A DNA stretch of 64,000 nt from Ziziphus jujuba (lineage: Eukaryota; Streptophyta; Magnoliopsida; Rosales; Rhamnaceae): assembly GCF_031755915.1 (NCBI RefSeq), contig NC_083379.1:25110001-25174000 (forward strand). The letters run 5' to 3'. Below the pieces are notes generated by a model, which had not been told where the DNA came from, searched no databases, and was given only the letters and a program-made list of their open reading frames with translations. Every line of letters starts with the position of its first letter. Position 1 is the first letter of the stretch. The position numbers and the translations under genes are program-made. Shown here in pieces: positions 22,091 through 33,364 of the stretch.

Positions 22091-25000
22091 AAATACAGGG
22101 AGTGTATATGATATTAACTCTATTAGGAAAAATAATTAAAAGAAAATAAAAAGAAACAAGAAAACAAGAATGTACAAGTGGATCTTTATGATTGGTGGAT
22201 AGATGAGTTGGCAGCCAAGTAAGTACTAAGAGTACAATTAGGTTAAGCCTATGCAAATAAGTTAAACTCCCAATTTTTCTAGAAGGCTATAGGAAGAATT
22301 GTGGATCCCAAAATTATGGACGAAAAGCCTAGGAAGTCAGCTTTAAGTAGAATTTTATGACTCGATTTTTTAATTTTTCGAAAAAGTTATGGTGATTTTT
22401 CTCTGTCTAGGCTGATGGGTCTATTTGATTTTTGGGCGGATTTTGGAGGTGATTTTGGTTTTGATGAACCTTGGGTACATGGGTATTAGGGTTAAACAAA
22501 TTTTTGGGTAAGGAAAAATGGTTTTTCAGCAATTATTTTTTTGTAATTAATATAAGATAATACAAAGGAAATATTTATATTTTCTTTTATTTCTCTTTCC
22601 TAATATTAGTTGAAATAGGTTTGGGACAACTTTAAGGGTATTTAAAGGTTATTTTAGTTTGCCCATTATTTTTCATGATTTAAAGCCTAGGGAAGTAGAG
22701 AAGAGAATACAGAGAAAAGAAAATAAGGAAATATCAATAGTTTCTTCATGGTTTCCAAGGAAAAGTTAGAGAACATTGAAGGTTTAAAGAGAAAATAAGG
22801 TAAAAGCTTTCCTTAGTAGGATAATTTAAATTATAGATGCTTTAATCTAGTTTAGAAAGTATGATTATTTTTTATTGGTTGTAATTCTTTATTTTTGTTA
22901 GTAGGAAGTCAAGATCGAGAAAGAGATTTTGATTTATGAGGAACCAAAGTAACTTTCCACGTTGTAGTGAATAGTTAGTATGCCTTATTTATGTAGTTCA
23001 TCTTGTTTTCATATGTTATTTTGATTTTGCATTTTTGTATAGTTACTTGTGTAACTTATGTTTTAATATAAATCTAATGAACCTATATTTATTATATGAT
23101 TTTTACTTTTTCTTGTATAAAACATTCATGTAGATTGTTTCCTTTCTAAGATAGAGTTTTAAAATTTTATTTGAAAAATGCTTTCTGACTCACCTGAGAA
23201 AAAGCAGTTTTAATCCCTTTTTTGACCTCTTCAGAAAATGCTTTCTCAAAATTAAATTTATTCTATAAACACACTTATCAACAATTATTTTCCAATTTAA
23301 ATCACCCCCAAAAAATTGTTTTAGAATTATTTTTGGTTTTTCTAATTTGATCCTTTTACTCTATCAACAAATATGCTTTAGATTTGTAAACTTGAGATTT
23401 CAATTTATTTAACTTATTTATTGACCCCCTGTGTATCTATTTTTGAATAGTAGCCTTAAAAACCTTTCTTTTGAGTTAAAAGTAATCTATTTTGGATTTT
23501 TATAGAATTAATTATAATTTTTGGAACTTAACTAAATTACTTGAAAATAAAAAAAAATGGAGTTTTTACTTGAGTAACTTATGTTGAATAAACTCTTTGG
23601 CATATTTATATTTCTAGTTTTGTTATGAAATTTTTATTGCATAAACTAGGCACGTTGAGGAAAATTTAAAGTTTTTTTTCATGCCATTTGGACTTACATT
23701 TGTTCAAAAATGTAATCTACAAATTTTAGTTTGTGTGCTGGAAATTTACAATGGAATCAGTAATCTGTAATTTTTTTTAGGTTAATTGGTCAAATAAACT
23801 TGAAAATTTTTGAAATTTGGTTCATTATTCTTTATGCTCTATTAATGTATGTTAAATTTTTAACACCGTGTAATTAGTATTCTATGAATAATTGAATTTT
23901 GGTTAAATTGTGTTTTGTACTGAACATTGATTTCAAAATTTTGACTTATGTTTAGCCTAATAAAATTTATACGTATCTTTTATTATGTCTACTTCAATTT
24001 TATTGAATAATATTATGTCTTGCCCAGTGTGTCATTTTGTTATAAAATATGGTTATATGAAAGTTTTATATGACTATGTATGAAATCTGTTATTACAATG
24101 GTAAGAAATATGCATAGTTGATTGCAATATCTATTGTTATAACTTTTAAATGTATGATATGATATTATGATTTGTTAATAAGTAAAAATAAATTGAGCAT
24201 AAGATATGAAGTTTCAGTTTTGTTGTCTAAGTTGGTTTTGAACGACTGTGGTGCTTTGCATCTAAGTTTGAAAAGTCGCAAGCAATATGATAAGAATATG
24301 ATGTAATAGGTGAGTATTTTATACCTTATGAAATATGATAAATGGGTATTTTACACCTTGTAAAAATCCAAATTTAAGTTCCCTATGATTTATAATATGA
24401 CACTCAATAAGTTTAAGTATATTATAATTGATTTGCTAAGTTACATGATAATATGTATAAGTTTTGATGTATTTGTGGTAGAATATACGCTATATGCATT
24501 ATGAACTTTATATATGATATGCATATGTCATAGTTTATATGGCATGGAATAAGTTATTAACTTAATGCGGTCATTTCATGTTATCATTATGTTACATACA
24601 TTATATGACAAGAATTATATTACTTTGTGCATACTTGCATGTTATATATATTCATGTCTAATATTTAATGCTTAGGAAAATTATCGAGTTTACTTGTGTT
24701 TGGAAAGGTTTTTGAGAAAGGTGAGTTTGTCTCTTTGCCATAGCAGATGGAAATTCTATGGGCCACTTAGTTTTGTCTTCTTGTTCTATAGTGGACAAAA
24801 TTTTCCTTTTCTCTTCCTTAGGGTTTTTTGGGAAGGATGAGCCAAGTTAAGGAGGGTGCTTGAGTAAACGTGCACATTGCCTTATTTACTAAATCAAGAA
24901 CAAACCAAGAAACTCCAAGAAAATAGCAAATATTAATAGAACAATACAATAAATATAAAATGCTATTAGTAAATCCATTTATACAAGGCTTGATGTAGCA

Positions 25001-25395
25001 ATATTGGAAATGAAAAAAGAAATAAAGATTAAGCAGAGCACTATTAAAGTATAGTGATAAAAAATAATTAGAGAAAATAATTTGTATCTTGATTAGCCCA
25101 AAAGATTTGTGTCAAAGAAAATAGTTTAACTTAATCAAGAACAATCTTGAAAATATGTTATAAGTAATAAAATGTTTTAATTGAGCATGGAAAAAGTGTT
25201 TGAAGGATGATGTTAAGGGGTTATACATAAAATTGTCAAATGAGGGAGTATGTCTATCATATGGATAGGTATTTATATGAAAAACAAGTAAATTTGTTTC
25301 TAATTTAGACAAAGAGATTGTAATGTATTGGAGATTCTAAGTGTTTAAGAGTGTTAAATGTGTTGGAAAATGAGACATTAAAAATACTAAGGACG
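22091..25395. repeat. AT-rich non-coding region with an inverted copy of the 1-kb repeat
   Basis: No credible gene. The part at about 22865-23905 matches the block at 2832-3875 on the opposite strand. Upstream there is a TATTTAAAGG box (about 22649-22658) followed by an A/G-rich leader-like stretch. Downstream there is a region with many TATATGAT-type words. The layout would fit a long LTR of another retrotransposon family, but no TG...CA ends or target-site duplication could be assigned. The stretch 24900-25395 shows nothing recognisable. Confidence 0.5.
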
Positions 25396-26543
25396 TGATG
25401 AGCATCTGCCTGAACCCGCACAACCGACAACCTCCTAGGGTGCTGACCCGATAAGGATGAAAACCAGGCCAATCACTAGAGCTCAAGCCAAGAGATTTAA
25501 GGACAAACTTCCTGCCTTTATACAGGAAGTAATTACTTTTCAAAAAGGCTTGTCAATACTCGAAGATACAAGACACGTTTTAAACATCCAAGTGGTGGAG
25601 GCCGATTTGGACCCAAGTAGCTGTTTTTATGCAAATATGGACTCCGTGCAGCAAGAAATACATTTGACAATTCATGGATTCACTAAATATCTCTAAGAGG
25701 CCATGGAATCATGAAAATGCAGAATCAAAAGCACCTAAAATCAGCTTGTATGGACAGCATCTCAATTTGGCCGAAAATGTGATGTTTAGACGCTGACTTT
25801 GACTTTTCTTCTTGTTTAAGCAAGTTTGACTTATTCCAATCAAGGGGCAACATGGGAGAATCATTATTAATCATATTTTTCATCCTACATGATATATGGA
25901 AACTAATTTGGAGCTCAAACAAGCTGGAGATGGGTCAAAGTTAGTTTAGTTGGAAAACTAGTCAACTAGTTTCCTAATTTGAACATTGTCTTTTATTTTA
26001 GGAAACTAGCTTTTATTTTGGTTTTATTTACTTATTTTTTTCTGGACAAATCAACTTAGGAAATTTATTATTTTATTATTTTATTATTTTCATTGTAAAT
26101 AAATTAATTCCTAATTCAAAATAAAGGAATTAATTAATATAAATTAGTTTAGGAAAGTAGTGTGAGAATAAGCTAACATGTTTCCTTTTCTCTTTGGTGG
26201 CTTGTTTTAGCCTAGATTTTTAGGGTTTATTGTTTTGTGACTCTAGCCTATTTAAAGGCTTAATTTTGAGGAAGAACACACCTTTAATATTATTTAGAAA
26301 ATTAATTGTGAGATAGAATTCTCTTTGTTCTCTTTGAATACCTAAAACACCATTAGAGAGGGAGTGTTTTAGTTTTGACTTATAAATAGGACTTCCATAA
26401 CATATTCTAGCATTTTCATTAGCAAAAAGTTTCTAATCACAATTTAGTTAGGAGTTAAGGCTTTTCCATAAGAATTTGAACTTAATTATGATCCAGGCTA
26501 ATATAAAATAGGTTTAGGCACGAGTCGACCTAGGTTCGTATCA
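25396..26543 (+). repeat. Gypsy-2 LTR1
   Basis: From TGATGAGCATCTG to TTCGTATCA, 1148 bp. It contains CTAGCCTATTTAAAGGC near 26243-26260. The following primer-binding site is degenerate (TTGATACTAGAATC). Confidence 0.92.
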
Positions 26544-27620
26544 TTTGATACTAGAATCGAATTTTGTTCAGGTTTAATCTATCTTATTTGTTTTATTTTG
26601 TTTTGTGTTAACCTACAATTTTAGCATTAGGTTAAGGTTGCTTCTATCATCATACATGTTCTGCATATTAAAAAAAAAAAAATCTCATTCCTAGTCAAAT
26701 TAGTTTTTCCTTTTTTTACCGTATTTTTGCTTTCTAGTTTGTTGGTTGTTTTTCATCTTTGGTCTTAGTAATTTAGTTTATTGTTGATTTTTCTTTGCTA
26801 TTTTTAATCTTAAACATTTGCATTCATATATTAAAAAAAAAAAAAAGTGTGTGTTGCGGCAACAAATACAAAATTCACCAATTTTGCAAACTTTGCATTG
26901 TGTGGTCTCGTGTTTGGTAGTTATTTGGTGTTGGAATTGCAATTTACTTGTTAAATCTTGCTACTTCAATTGAGATTATATTTTGTGAGTTAAAAAAAAA
27001 AACATAAAAAAGATGAAAAAAGCCAAATAAAAAAAAAGGGCTAGTTTGGTTAGAGTTTGAATTTGTTTGCTGCAAATTTGTTGGAACTGTTGTGTTGTTG
27101 CTTATTTATTCAATATTTGGAGTGTAAAATTATTTGGATTAAAAATAGTTAACGGATTTGATGCAAAACTTGAATTAGAAAGAACAACAACCAACAATTA
27201 TCCTATATATATATTTTTTTCAATTTGATTCTTGTTCGTGTTTGAATTTATTTCTCTATATTTTATCCTCGAATTATTGGCATTCATATTCTAAAATTTT
27301 CTTGTTGATTTACCTTATTTTTGCTTAGAAAACCCAAGAACTAGGTTTTATTAATTCACTCGCTATTGCTTACTTTGCTAATATTTTGTTGATAAGTTTG
27401 ATCAAAATAGACTTGTGATCTAATTGCTGTTTAGTGGATGTTTTAATTAGAACTTTGAGATAATTCTTTGAGTGGAAAAAGGTAAGAGAGTGTGAGCTTA
27501 AAAGAGCGTAAAACCCGAAACTAATGCGCAAACACAAATGTCGAGACCTTATTTGAGTGAAACACGTAAGGGAGTGAATTTGGTGAGGATTTATTATATT
27601 TTTGCAATATATTTACTAAC
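26544..27620 (+). other. Gypsy-2 leader 1
   Basis: Untranslated leader of about 1.1 kb between the primer-binding site and gag. It has the family's A-rich tracts, TTGCGGCAACAAATACAAAATTC-like words (split by variation) and the pre-gag block GTAAGAGAGTGTGAGCTTAAAAG. No coding capacity. Confidence 0.75.
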
Positions 27621-28955
27621 ATGGCAGAATCAATGATGAGAAGAGGAGTAGGAGATGGCTCATTGAGAATTAATGAAGAGGAGTCTATAGGATTCAAAGG
27701 TGATTCCCGAGCTACGGGGATGGGAGATGAGCACACGGGCATGATGGTGATCTCAGAGCAATTATAATGGATGAATACTCACTTTGATCACCTAGATCAA
27801 AGGATGGACAGGTTGTAAACATCACAAGGTGGCTGAATGCAAGGTTAGATGTACATGGAGGCCGAGGTCAAGGTCGAGGAGGCCATGGCCGACCTAGAGA
27901 GGAATTCGAGGAAGGTAATTTTGGAGATGACCTTGATGAGCGGTTTGATGAAATTTTTGCTTACCAAGGAAGGTAAAATTGTGGGAGACCAACAAGGGAG
28001 GAGGATGATGATCTTGGAAATATTAAGGTCAACATACCACCTTTCATGGGAAAAATTGATCCGGAGGCATACTTAGTGTGGGAGAAGCGTATTAAGATGA
28101 TATTTGGTTGTCACAACTACTTGGAGACTAAGAAGGTAAAAGTGGTAGCAATGGAATTTGGACATTATGCACTCCAATGGTGGACAAATGAGAAAAATAT
28201 CTGAAGGAGAGTAGGTGATGAATTGATTAGTACTTGGTGACAAATGAAGGAAGCAATGAGAAAGGATTTGTACTAACTTATTACCATAGGTTGTTACATC
28301 AAATGTTACAATTATTATCACAACGTAGTAGGTCCGTGGAGGATTATTACAAGGAGATGGAGATGCTCATGATGAGATTTAGCATGAATGAAGAAAGAGA
28401 AGCCACCATGGCATGGTTCTTAGGTGGATTGAATCGAGAGATACCCAATCAATTGGAATTACAAAAATATGTTGAATTAGAAGAGATGTTGCATGTAACT
28501 ATCAAACTTGAGAATAAATTCAAGAGGAGGGGCATAAGTATATGGCTTGGTAGAGTTTCAAGCATTGGGAAAACAAATCCAAGTGCTTGGAGAAGCAATC
28601 CCACCTTTGAAGCAAGACAAAAGCCGAATCTAGGAGAAGAAAACACCACTCAGCCAAAAAGGGAGTCCAAAACCAAATATGTCGAAGCACACAAAAATAA
28701 AGATAATCCTAAACCTTCTAGAACTCATGAAATTGTGTTTTTAAGTGCCAGGGATGAGGACACATTGCCAATCAATGCCCGAATAGAAGAATCATGGTGC
28801 TGAAAGATAATGGTGAGTTAGAGTCTGAAAGTGAAGAAAGTGAAGGAGAAGCCAAATTTGATGATGAAGAAGTTGGAGATGAAGGGCATGATGAATCCAA
28901 AACACTCAAAGCATCTAGGACTGAATTGAGTTTGGTGGTAAGAAGGGTTCTTCGA
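27621..28955 (+). pseudogene. Gypsy-2 gag 1
   Basis: ATG at 27621 opens MAESMMRRGVGDGSLRINEE, then a stop at about 27766. The Arg/Gly-rich segment is frameshifted (27849-28076). The capsid frame resumes with the segment around RSRSVEDYYKEMEMLMMRFSMNEE and FLGGLNREIPNQLELQKYVE (28234-28803). The CCHC knuckle region (FKCQG, GHIANQCPNRRIMVL; about 28738-28805) contains a TGA where other copies have Arg, and lies in a different frame. An acidic tail (SESEESEGEAKFDDEE) follows. Inactive. Confidence 0.85.
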
Positions 28956-29760
28956 CACCTGATGTGAGATTTAAGATAACATTTATAGTATATAGTTGAT
29001 AGTGGAAGTTGTGCAAATGTAATTAGTAATTTGGTAGTTGATAAAGTGGGGTTAGCAACCATTAAACATCCAGAATCATATAGATTACAATGGCTTAATG
29101 ATAGTGGTGAGATGAAAGTAAATAAACAAGCCAAAGTAAAATTCAGCATTGATAAATATGTGGATGTTGTATTGTGTGTTGTTCTTCCTTTGCATGCAGG
29201 TCATATTTTGTTGGGTAGACCATGGCTATTTGATAAGGATGCCATACATTATGGGAGAGAGAATTCCATTGTATTTAAGTTTAAAGGGAGAAAGTTTAAG
29301 GAGGAGCCATTAACTTTAAAGGAAGTATTTAGGGACAAACTTCAAATCCAACAAAGGAAGGAGGCCAAAAAGTTTAAAAAAAAGGCTAGTATGGCACCCA
29401 CGGGTTCAACAACAATTCAAAGGAACAAGGCTATGCATGAACAACTAGGTAAGTGTCCTAAACTCAAATTATAAGCAAAAGGAAGAGAGAAACTCGAGAG
29501 TGTGAAAATGTAAGGAAAAATCGAGAGTGTGGGCAAAAGTGAGGTGGCTGAGAGGAAAAAAGAAAAAGAAAGAAAGGAGAGGAAAAATAAAAATGTTTAT
29601 CTTAGTTTTGGGAATGTTAATTAAGCCATCGTGAGTAAGAAACCATTGCTGGTCATGATTATAAAGATGTATTTTTAAATGATCAAGTTAATCCCAAAGA
29701 ACTTGAAATGCCAAGTTCTATTTCTTATATTTTGTAGGAATTTGATGATGCCTTTCCGGT
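28956..29760 (+). pseudogene. Gypsy-2 protease 1 and linker
   Basis: Aspartic protease with VDSGSCANVISNLVVDKVG (catalytic Asp kept) just after a TAG stop. It continues KHPESYRLQWLNDSGEMKVNKQAKVKFSIDKYVD, HAGHILLGRPW (the flap-proximal conserved block) and a Lys-rich linker to a stop at about 29474. A charged, A-rich segment then leads to the RT start (SSISYIL*EFDDAFPVE). Confidence 0.87.
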
Positions 29761-30204
29761 GGAAATTTCTAATGGTTTGACGCCTATTCGAGGGATTGAA
29801 CATCAAATTGATTTTGCACCAGAGCTGCAATTCCAAATAGGCCTGCATATAGGAGTAATCTCAAGGAGACAAAGGAGCTACAAAGGTAGATAAATGAGTT
29901 GCTTGACAAATGTTACACTCATGAGAGTATGAGTCTATGTGCTGTCTCTGTTTTATTAGTTCCTAAAAAAGATGGTTCATGGTGCATGTGTATAGATTGT
30001 AGGGTTATAAATAATATTACCATTAAATATAGGTATCAAATTCCTAGGTTAGATGACATGTTAGACGAATTACATGGTGCATGCATGTGCACTAAAATTG
30101 ATCTTAGGAGTGGGTATCATCAAATTAGAATGAAAGAGGGTGATGAATGGAAAACCACATTTAAAACCAACAATAGAAAATTTGTTAACTTATTCTTTAA
30201 GGAG
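29761..30204 (+). pseudogene. Gypsy-2 RT N-terminal fragment joined to integrase
   Basis: RT starts with LTPIRGIEHQIDFAPE and continues [70 protein letters not shown]. It then jumps to the integrase words FVNLFFKE. The active-site YxDD half of RT, all of RNase H and the integrase zinc domain are deleted. Gypsy-3 is inserted right after the FFKE codons, within AAGGAG. Confidence 0.85.
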
Positions 30205-31231
30205 TGATACGAACCTACGACGACCTGCCCCTAAACCTGTATTATATTAGCCTGGATCTAATTATGTTCAGGTTCTAATGGTCACCTTGACCCTTAACCA
30301 ACCTGTGATTAAAAACCTTGTTATATAGTGAAGACGTCACAATAGATGATGGAAGGCCTATTAATAAGTCAAACTAAAACACTCATTCACTAATTTGTTT
30401 TAGGTGTTCAAAAGAACAAAGAGAATTCAATCTCACAAATAATTTTCTTTATAAAATTCAAGCTTCCTTTAAATATGCTACCAAGTCACAAAATAAACCC
30501 TAAAAAACAAAGGGAAAACCGACCATACAAAGTGGTTTCCTATGGTGGCCAAAATTCTCACTCCTTTCCTAATCTAATTTGGATTAATTAATTCCTTTAT
30601 TTTGAATTAGGAAGTAATTAATTTAGAATGAAAATAATAAAATAATAACTTTCCTAAACTTATTTCTCCAGCAAATAAATAAATAAAAACCAAAAAGTAA
30701 TGGTAATTTTCTAAAACAAAAAAGTAGAATCAAATTAGGAAACTAAAATACTAGCTTTTTGACTAAGTTGACTTTGACCATTCTTTGACCAATTTGAGCT
30801 CCAAATAAACTTCAGTATGCTTTTTAAGATGCAAAATAATCTGACCATGAAGTCCCACACGTTGTCCTTGCTTGGAAGAAAGCGAAAAAGCCAACTCAGC
30901 AAAATACAGTAAAGCCAGCACAAAATATAGTAAAAATAGGCCAAATTTGAAGCTGTCAGTACAACCCCTTTTTGAATGCCTTTGAAGCTGGATTGACTTG
31001 ATTCCATATCCTCTTAGACATATGTATTGAATCCATAAAGAGTTGGAACCATTCTTTGTATCTTCTAGTATGGACAAGCTCTGTTGAGAATTGAGTACCT
31101 CCTATATAAATGCTTCCATGTTATCCATAAATCTGTTAATTTGAGCCCTTGTGATTGGCCTGGTCTTTATCTGTATCGGGTCAACACCTTAATGGGTTAT
31201 TAGTTGAGCAGGCTCGGGCGGAATCACATTA
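30205..31231 (-). repeat. Gypsy-3 3' LTR (left)
   Basis: Reverse LTR from TGATACGAACC to AATCACATTA, 1027 bp. It lacks about 85 bp present in its partner (40222-41352), between GTTGGAACCATT and CTTTGTATCTTC near 31050. The polypurine tract TTCCCCTCCTCTT (reverse) follows at 31232-31244. Confidence 0.92.
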
Positions 31232-32196
31232 TTCCCCTCCTCTTGAAAAGGATTTGTCCTCAAATCTAGATCATCACCTGCAGCAAAAGGGAACAAATCA
31301 GCAACATTAAATGGAGCACTCATGTTATACTCACCCGATAAATCAAGCTTGTAGGCATTCTTGTTATTCGGCTCCAAAACTTGAAAAGATCAGTCCACAT
31401 GCGGCATAGGCTTGGACTTTTTTTTTTTTGTTCGGGGAACCTCACCTTTGCTGAGAGCAACAAAACCAATCCTGGGTCAAACACTATCATAAAAAATACT
31501 AGAAATACAAATTCATCATACTTTTTAGTATTAGCAAATAATATCTCCCAAATTCTCAAATTTCCATTAAGTAAAGCTTTTAATAATGCAGATAAAGTTC
31601 TATACAACAAAAGCATTTTCAAATTAGCATATTTATAATTCATAACCAGCAATGGTTTCTTACCCAAGATAGCCTTATTAACATCCCCAAAACTTAAATA
31701 AAATTTTTTACTTTTCTTTCTTTCCTTTCTTTTCCTTTCTCTCTCTCAACCACCACACATTTTTCCTCCCTCTCGGTTTTCTCACAATGTCTCTCGGGTG
31801 CTCCGTTCTTCTCACCCCACTTTCGGCCCTCTCATGGTTTTTCCACTCAATTTGTGTTTTAAAATGCTTACCTTGGACAGCAAGCTTGGACTTACCTTCT
31901 TGGATGGATGGTGAAGCCGTCAATGCCATACTAGCCTTCTCCTTGAGTGTTTCGGCCTCCCTTCTTTGTTGGATTAGTAATTGGTCTCTATATTTTTCCT
32001 TTGGAGTTAATGGCTCAAGCTTGACCTCTTGCCTTTGAATCTAAAAACAATACAATTCTCTCGACCAAAATGAGTAGCGTCTTTATCAAATTGCCTTGGT
32101 CTACCTAATAGAATATGTCCGGCATGCATAGGCACAACATCACACAAAACAACATCCATATATTTATCTATACTAAATTTTACTTTGGCTTGTTTA
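31232..32196 (-). pseudogene. Gypsy-3 protease end, linker and integrase tail (RT missing)
   Basis: Read from 32196 down: the protease end (KFSIDKYMDVVLCDVVPMHAGHILLGRPR, about 32080-32196); a Lys/Glu-rich linker (31708-31929); the RT-upstream words KKPLLVMNYKYANLK; then a direct jump to the integrase words LYRTLSALLKALLNGNLRIWE (about 31550-31610). After an odd segment (TKKYDEFVFLVFFMIVFDPG) the integrase C-terminus [25 protein letters not shown] leads to the polypurine tract. RT, RNase H and the catalytic integrase core are absent. The same arrangement occurs in Gypsy-4. Confidence 0.85.
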
Positions 32197-33230
32197 TGTT
32201 GAAGTGTGGCAATTTTGTCACTTGATGGTGCATGTCACCGACTAGCATGCACACCTTGGTATCAAATACTTTCCTTTTATGAGTTTATATTTTTTGTATG
32301 TTTTTAATTGATTCAAGGTATATTTTGATAATGTTTTGTGCCTAAGTTATGTATGCAAAAGTATAGGCAAAATTATGCACAAAGGAGTAGGAATGTTATG
32401 CTTGAAATGCCTATGGTGCTGGATTCATAATTTTCAGCAACATAGTTCCACTATTTATCTTATATCTCAGGTTGCAAATGTCTTTTTGGGCTGAAAATTT
32501 GAGGGATGTCTAAAGACATATATAGAAGACTATGGTTCAAATTTCAGGTCAAACGGACATGGGAAATTCCATTTTCTATTCCAAAAAGATTGCTATATCT
32601 GATGGGCCCAGTATGCGGAGTATGGGTTAGTTTTGGAGCTGTTTGGCCCATGATCTGGTTCCAGAACTTTCCTAGCTCTTGGAATAATATTTCTTGATGA
32701 ACAAGGATGCTTCAAACCAAGTTTCATAAGCAGATACAAAGGGGAAATAAGTAGGTGAAGCTAGTTTGGTTGTTTACCCAAACTAGTTAAACAATAGGAA
32801 CTTAGTTCAAACCATATGCCACTTTTTACTATATTTGGAATAGACATATTGCAGCTGGTTTTTACCTCTTTTGTGTATGAAAAGTTAGGTGTTGACCATT
32901 TTACTTTTTAAATTTCAAATACTTTACTCATTTTGTAAGCTCACATGCTTGGCATGTGTGAACTAGTTGTAATTTCAAGCTTATATTGTAAAATGAATGA
33001 AATGGCTACACATCTAAGCCTTATTTTCAAAAGCCAACGTGGTCCCCTTCTTCTTATCTCTTCTTCAACAACTTAGAACACTTTAGGAGCCCTAAAAACC
33101 AGAAAACACCATAACCAAAACCTAAAAACACAACTCACACACAACCATTCCCAAGAGCATCACCAAAAGCTTGCTTGTTGCTAACACTTCAAGCTAGCTT
33201 GCTCTTGGTCATAACCTTATCACCCCAACA
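32197..33230 (+). repeat. Copia-B first LTR
   Basis: 1034 bp, from TGTTGAAGTG to CACCCCAACA. It shares with the second LTR several variants absent from Copia-A (for example CACCGACTAGC near 32235), so the two belong together. The TATA box reads TATATTG. Confidence 0.95.
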
Positions 33231-33233
33231 AAG

Positions 33234-33245
33234 TGGTATCAGAGC
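33234..33245 (+). promoter_or_regulatory. Copia-B primer-binding site
   Basis: TGGTATCAGAGC, three bases after the LTR. It is perfect for initiator-Met tRNA. Confidence 0.93.
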
Positions 33246-33364
33246 AAGGCACATTTTTGTGAGATTTATGAGGTTTTTGGGCTGGTTCGTTCCTTGAGAG
33301 TGAAGAGATACTTGAAAGCACAAATATATTTTCATATTCCTTCATACTCAAAAGCAACATTCAC

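Noticed and set aside
31421..31431. Poly-T and (TTTTC)n runs, including 55325-55351, as functional elements
   Set aside because: They are ordinary low-complexity tracts of the AT-rich leaders and LTRs, varying freely between copies.
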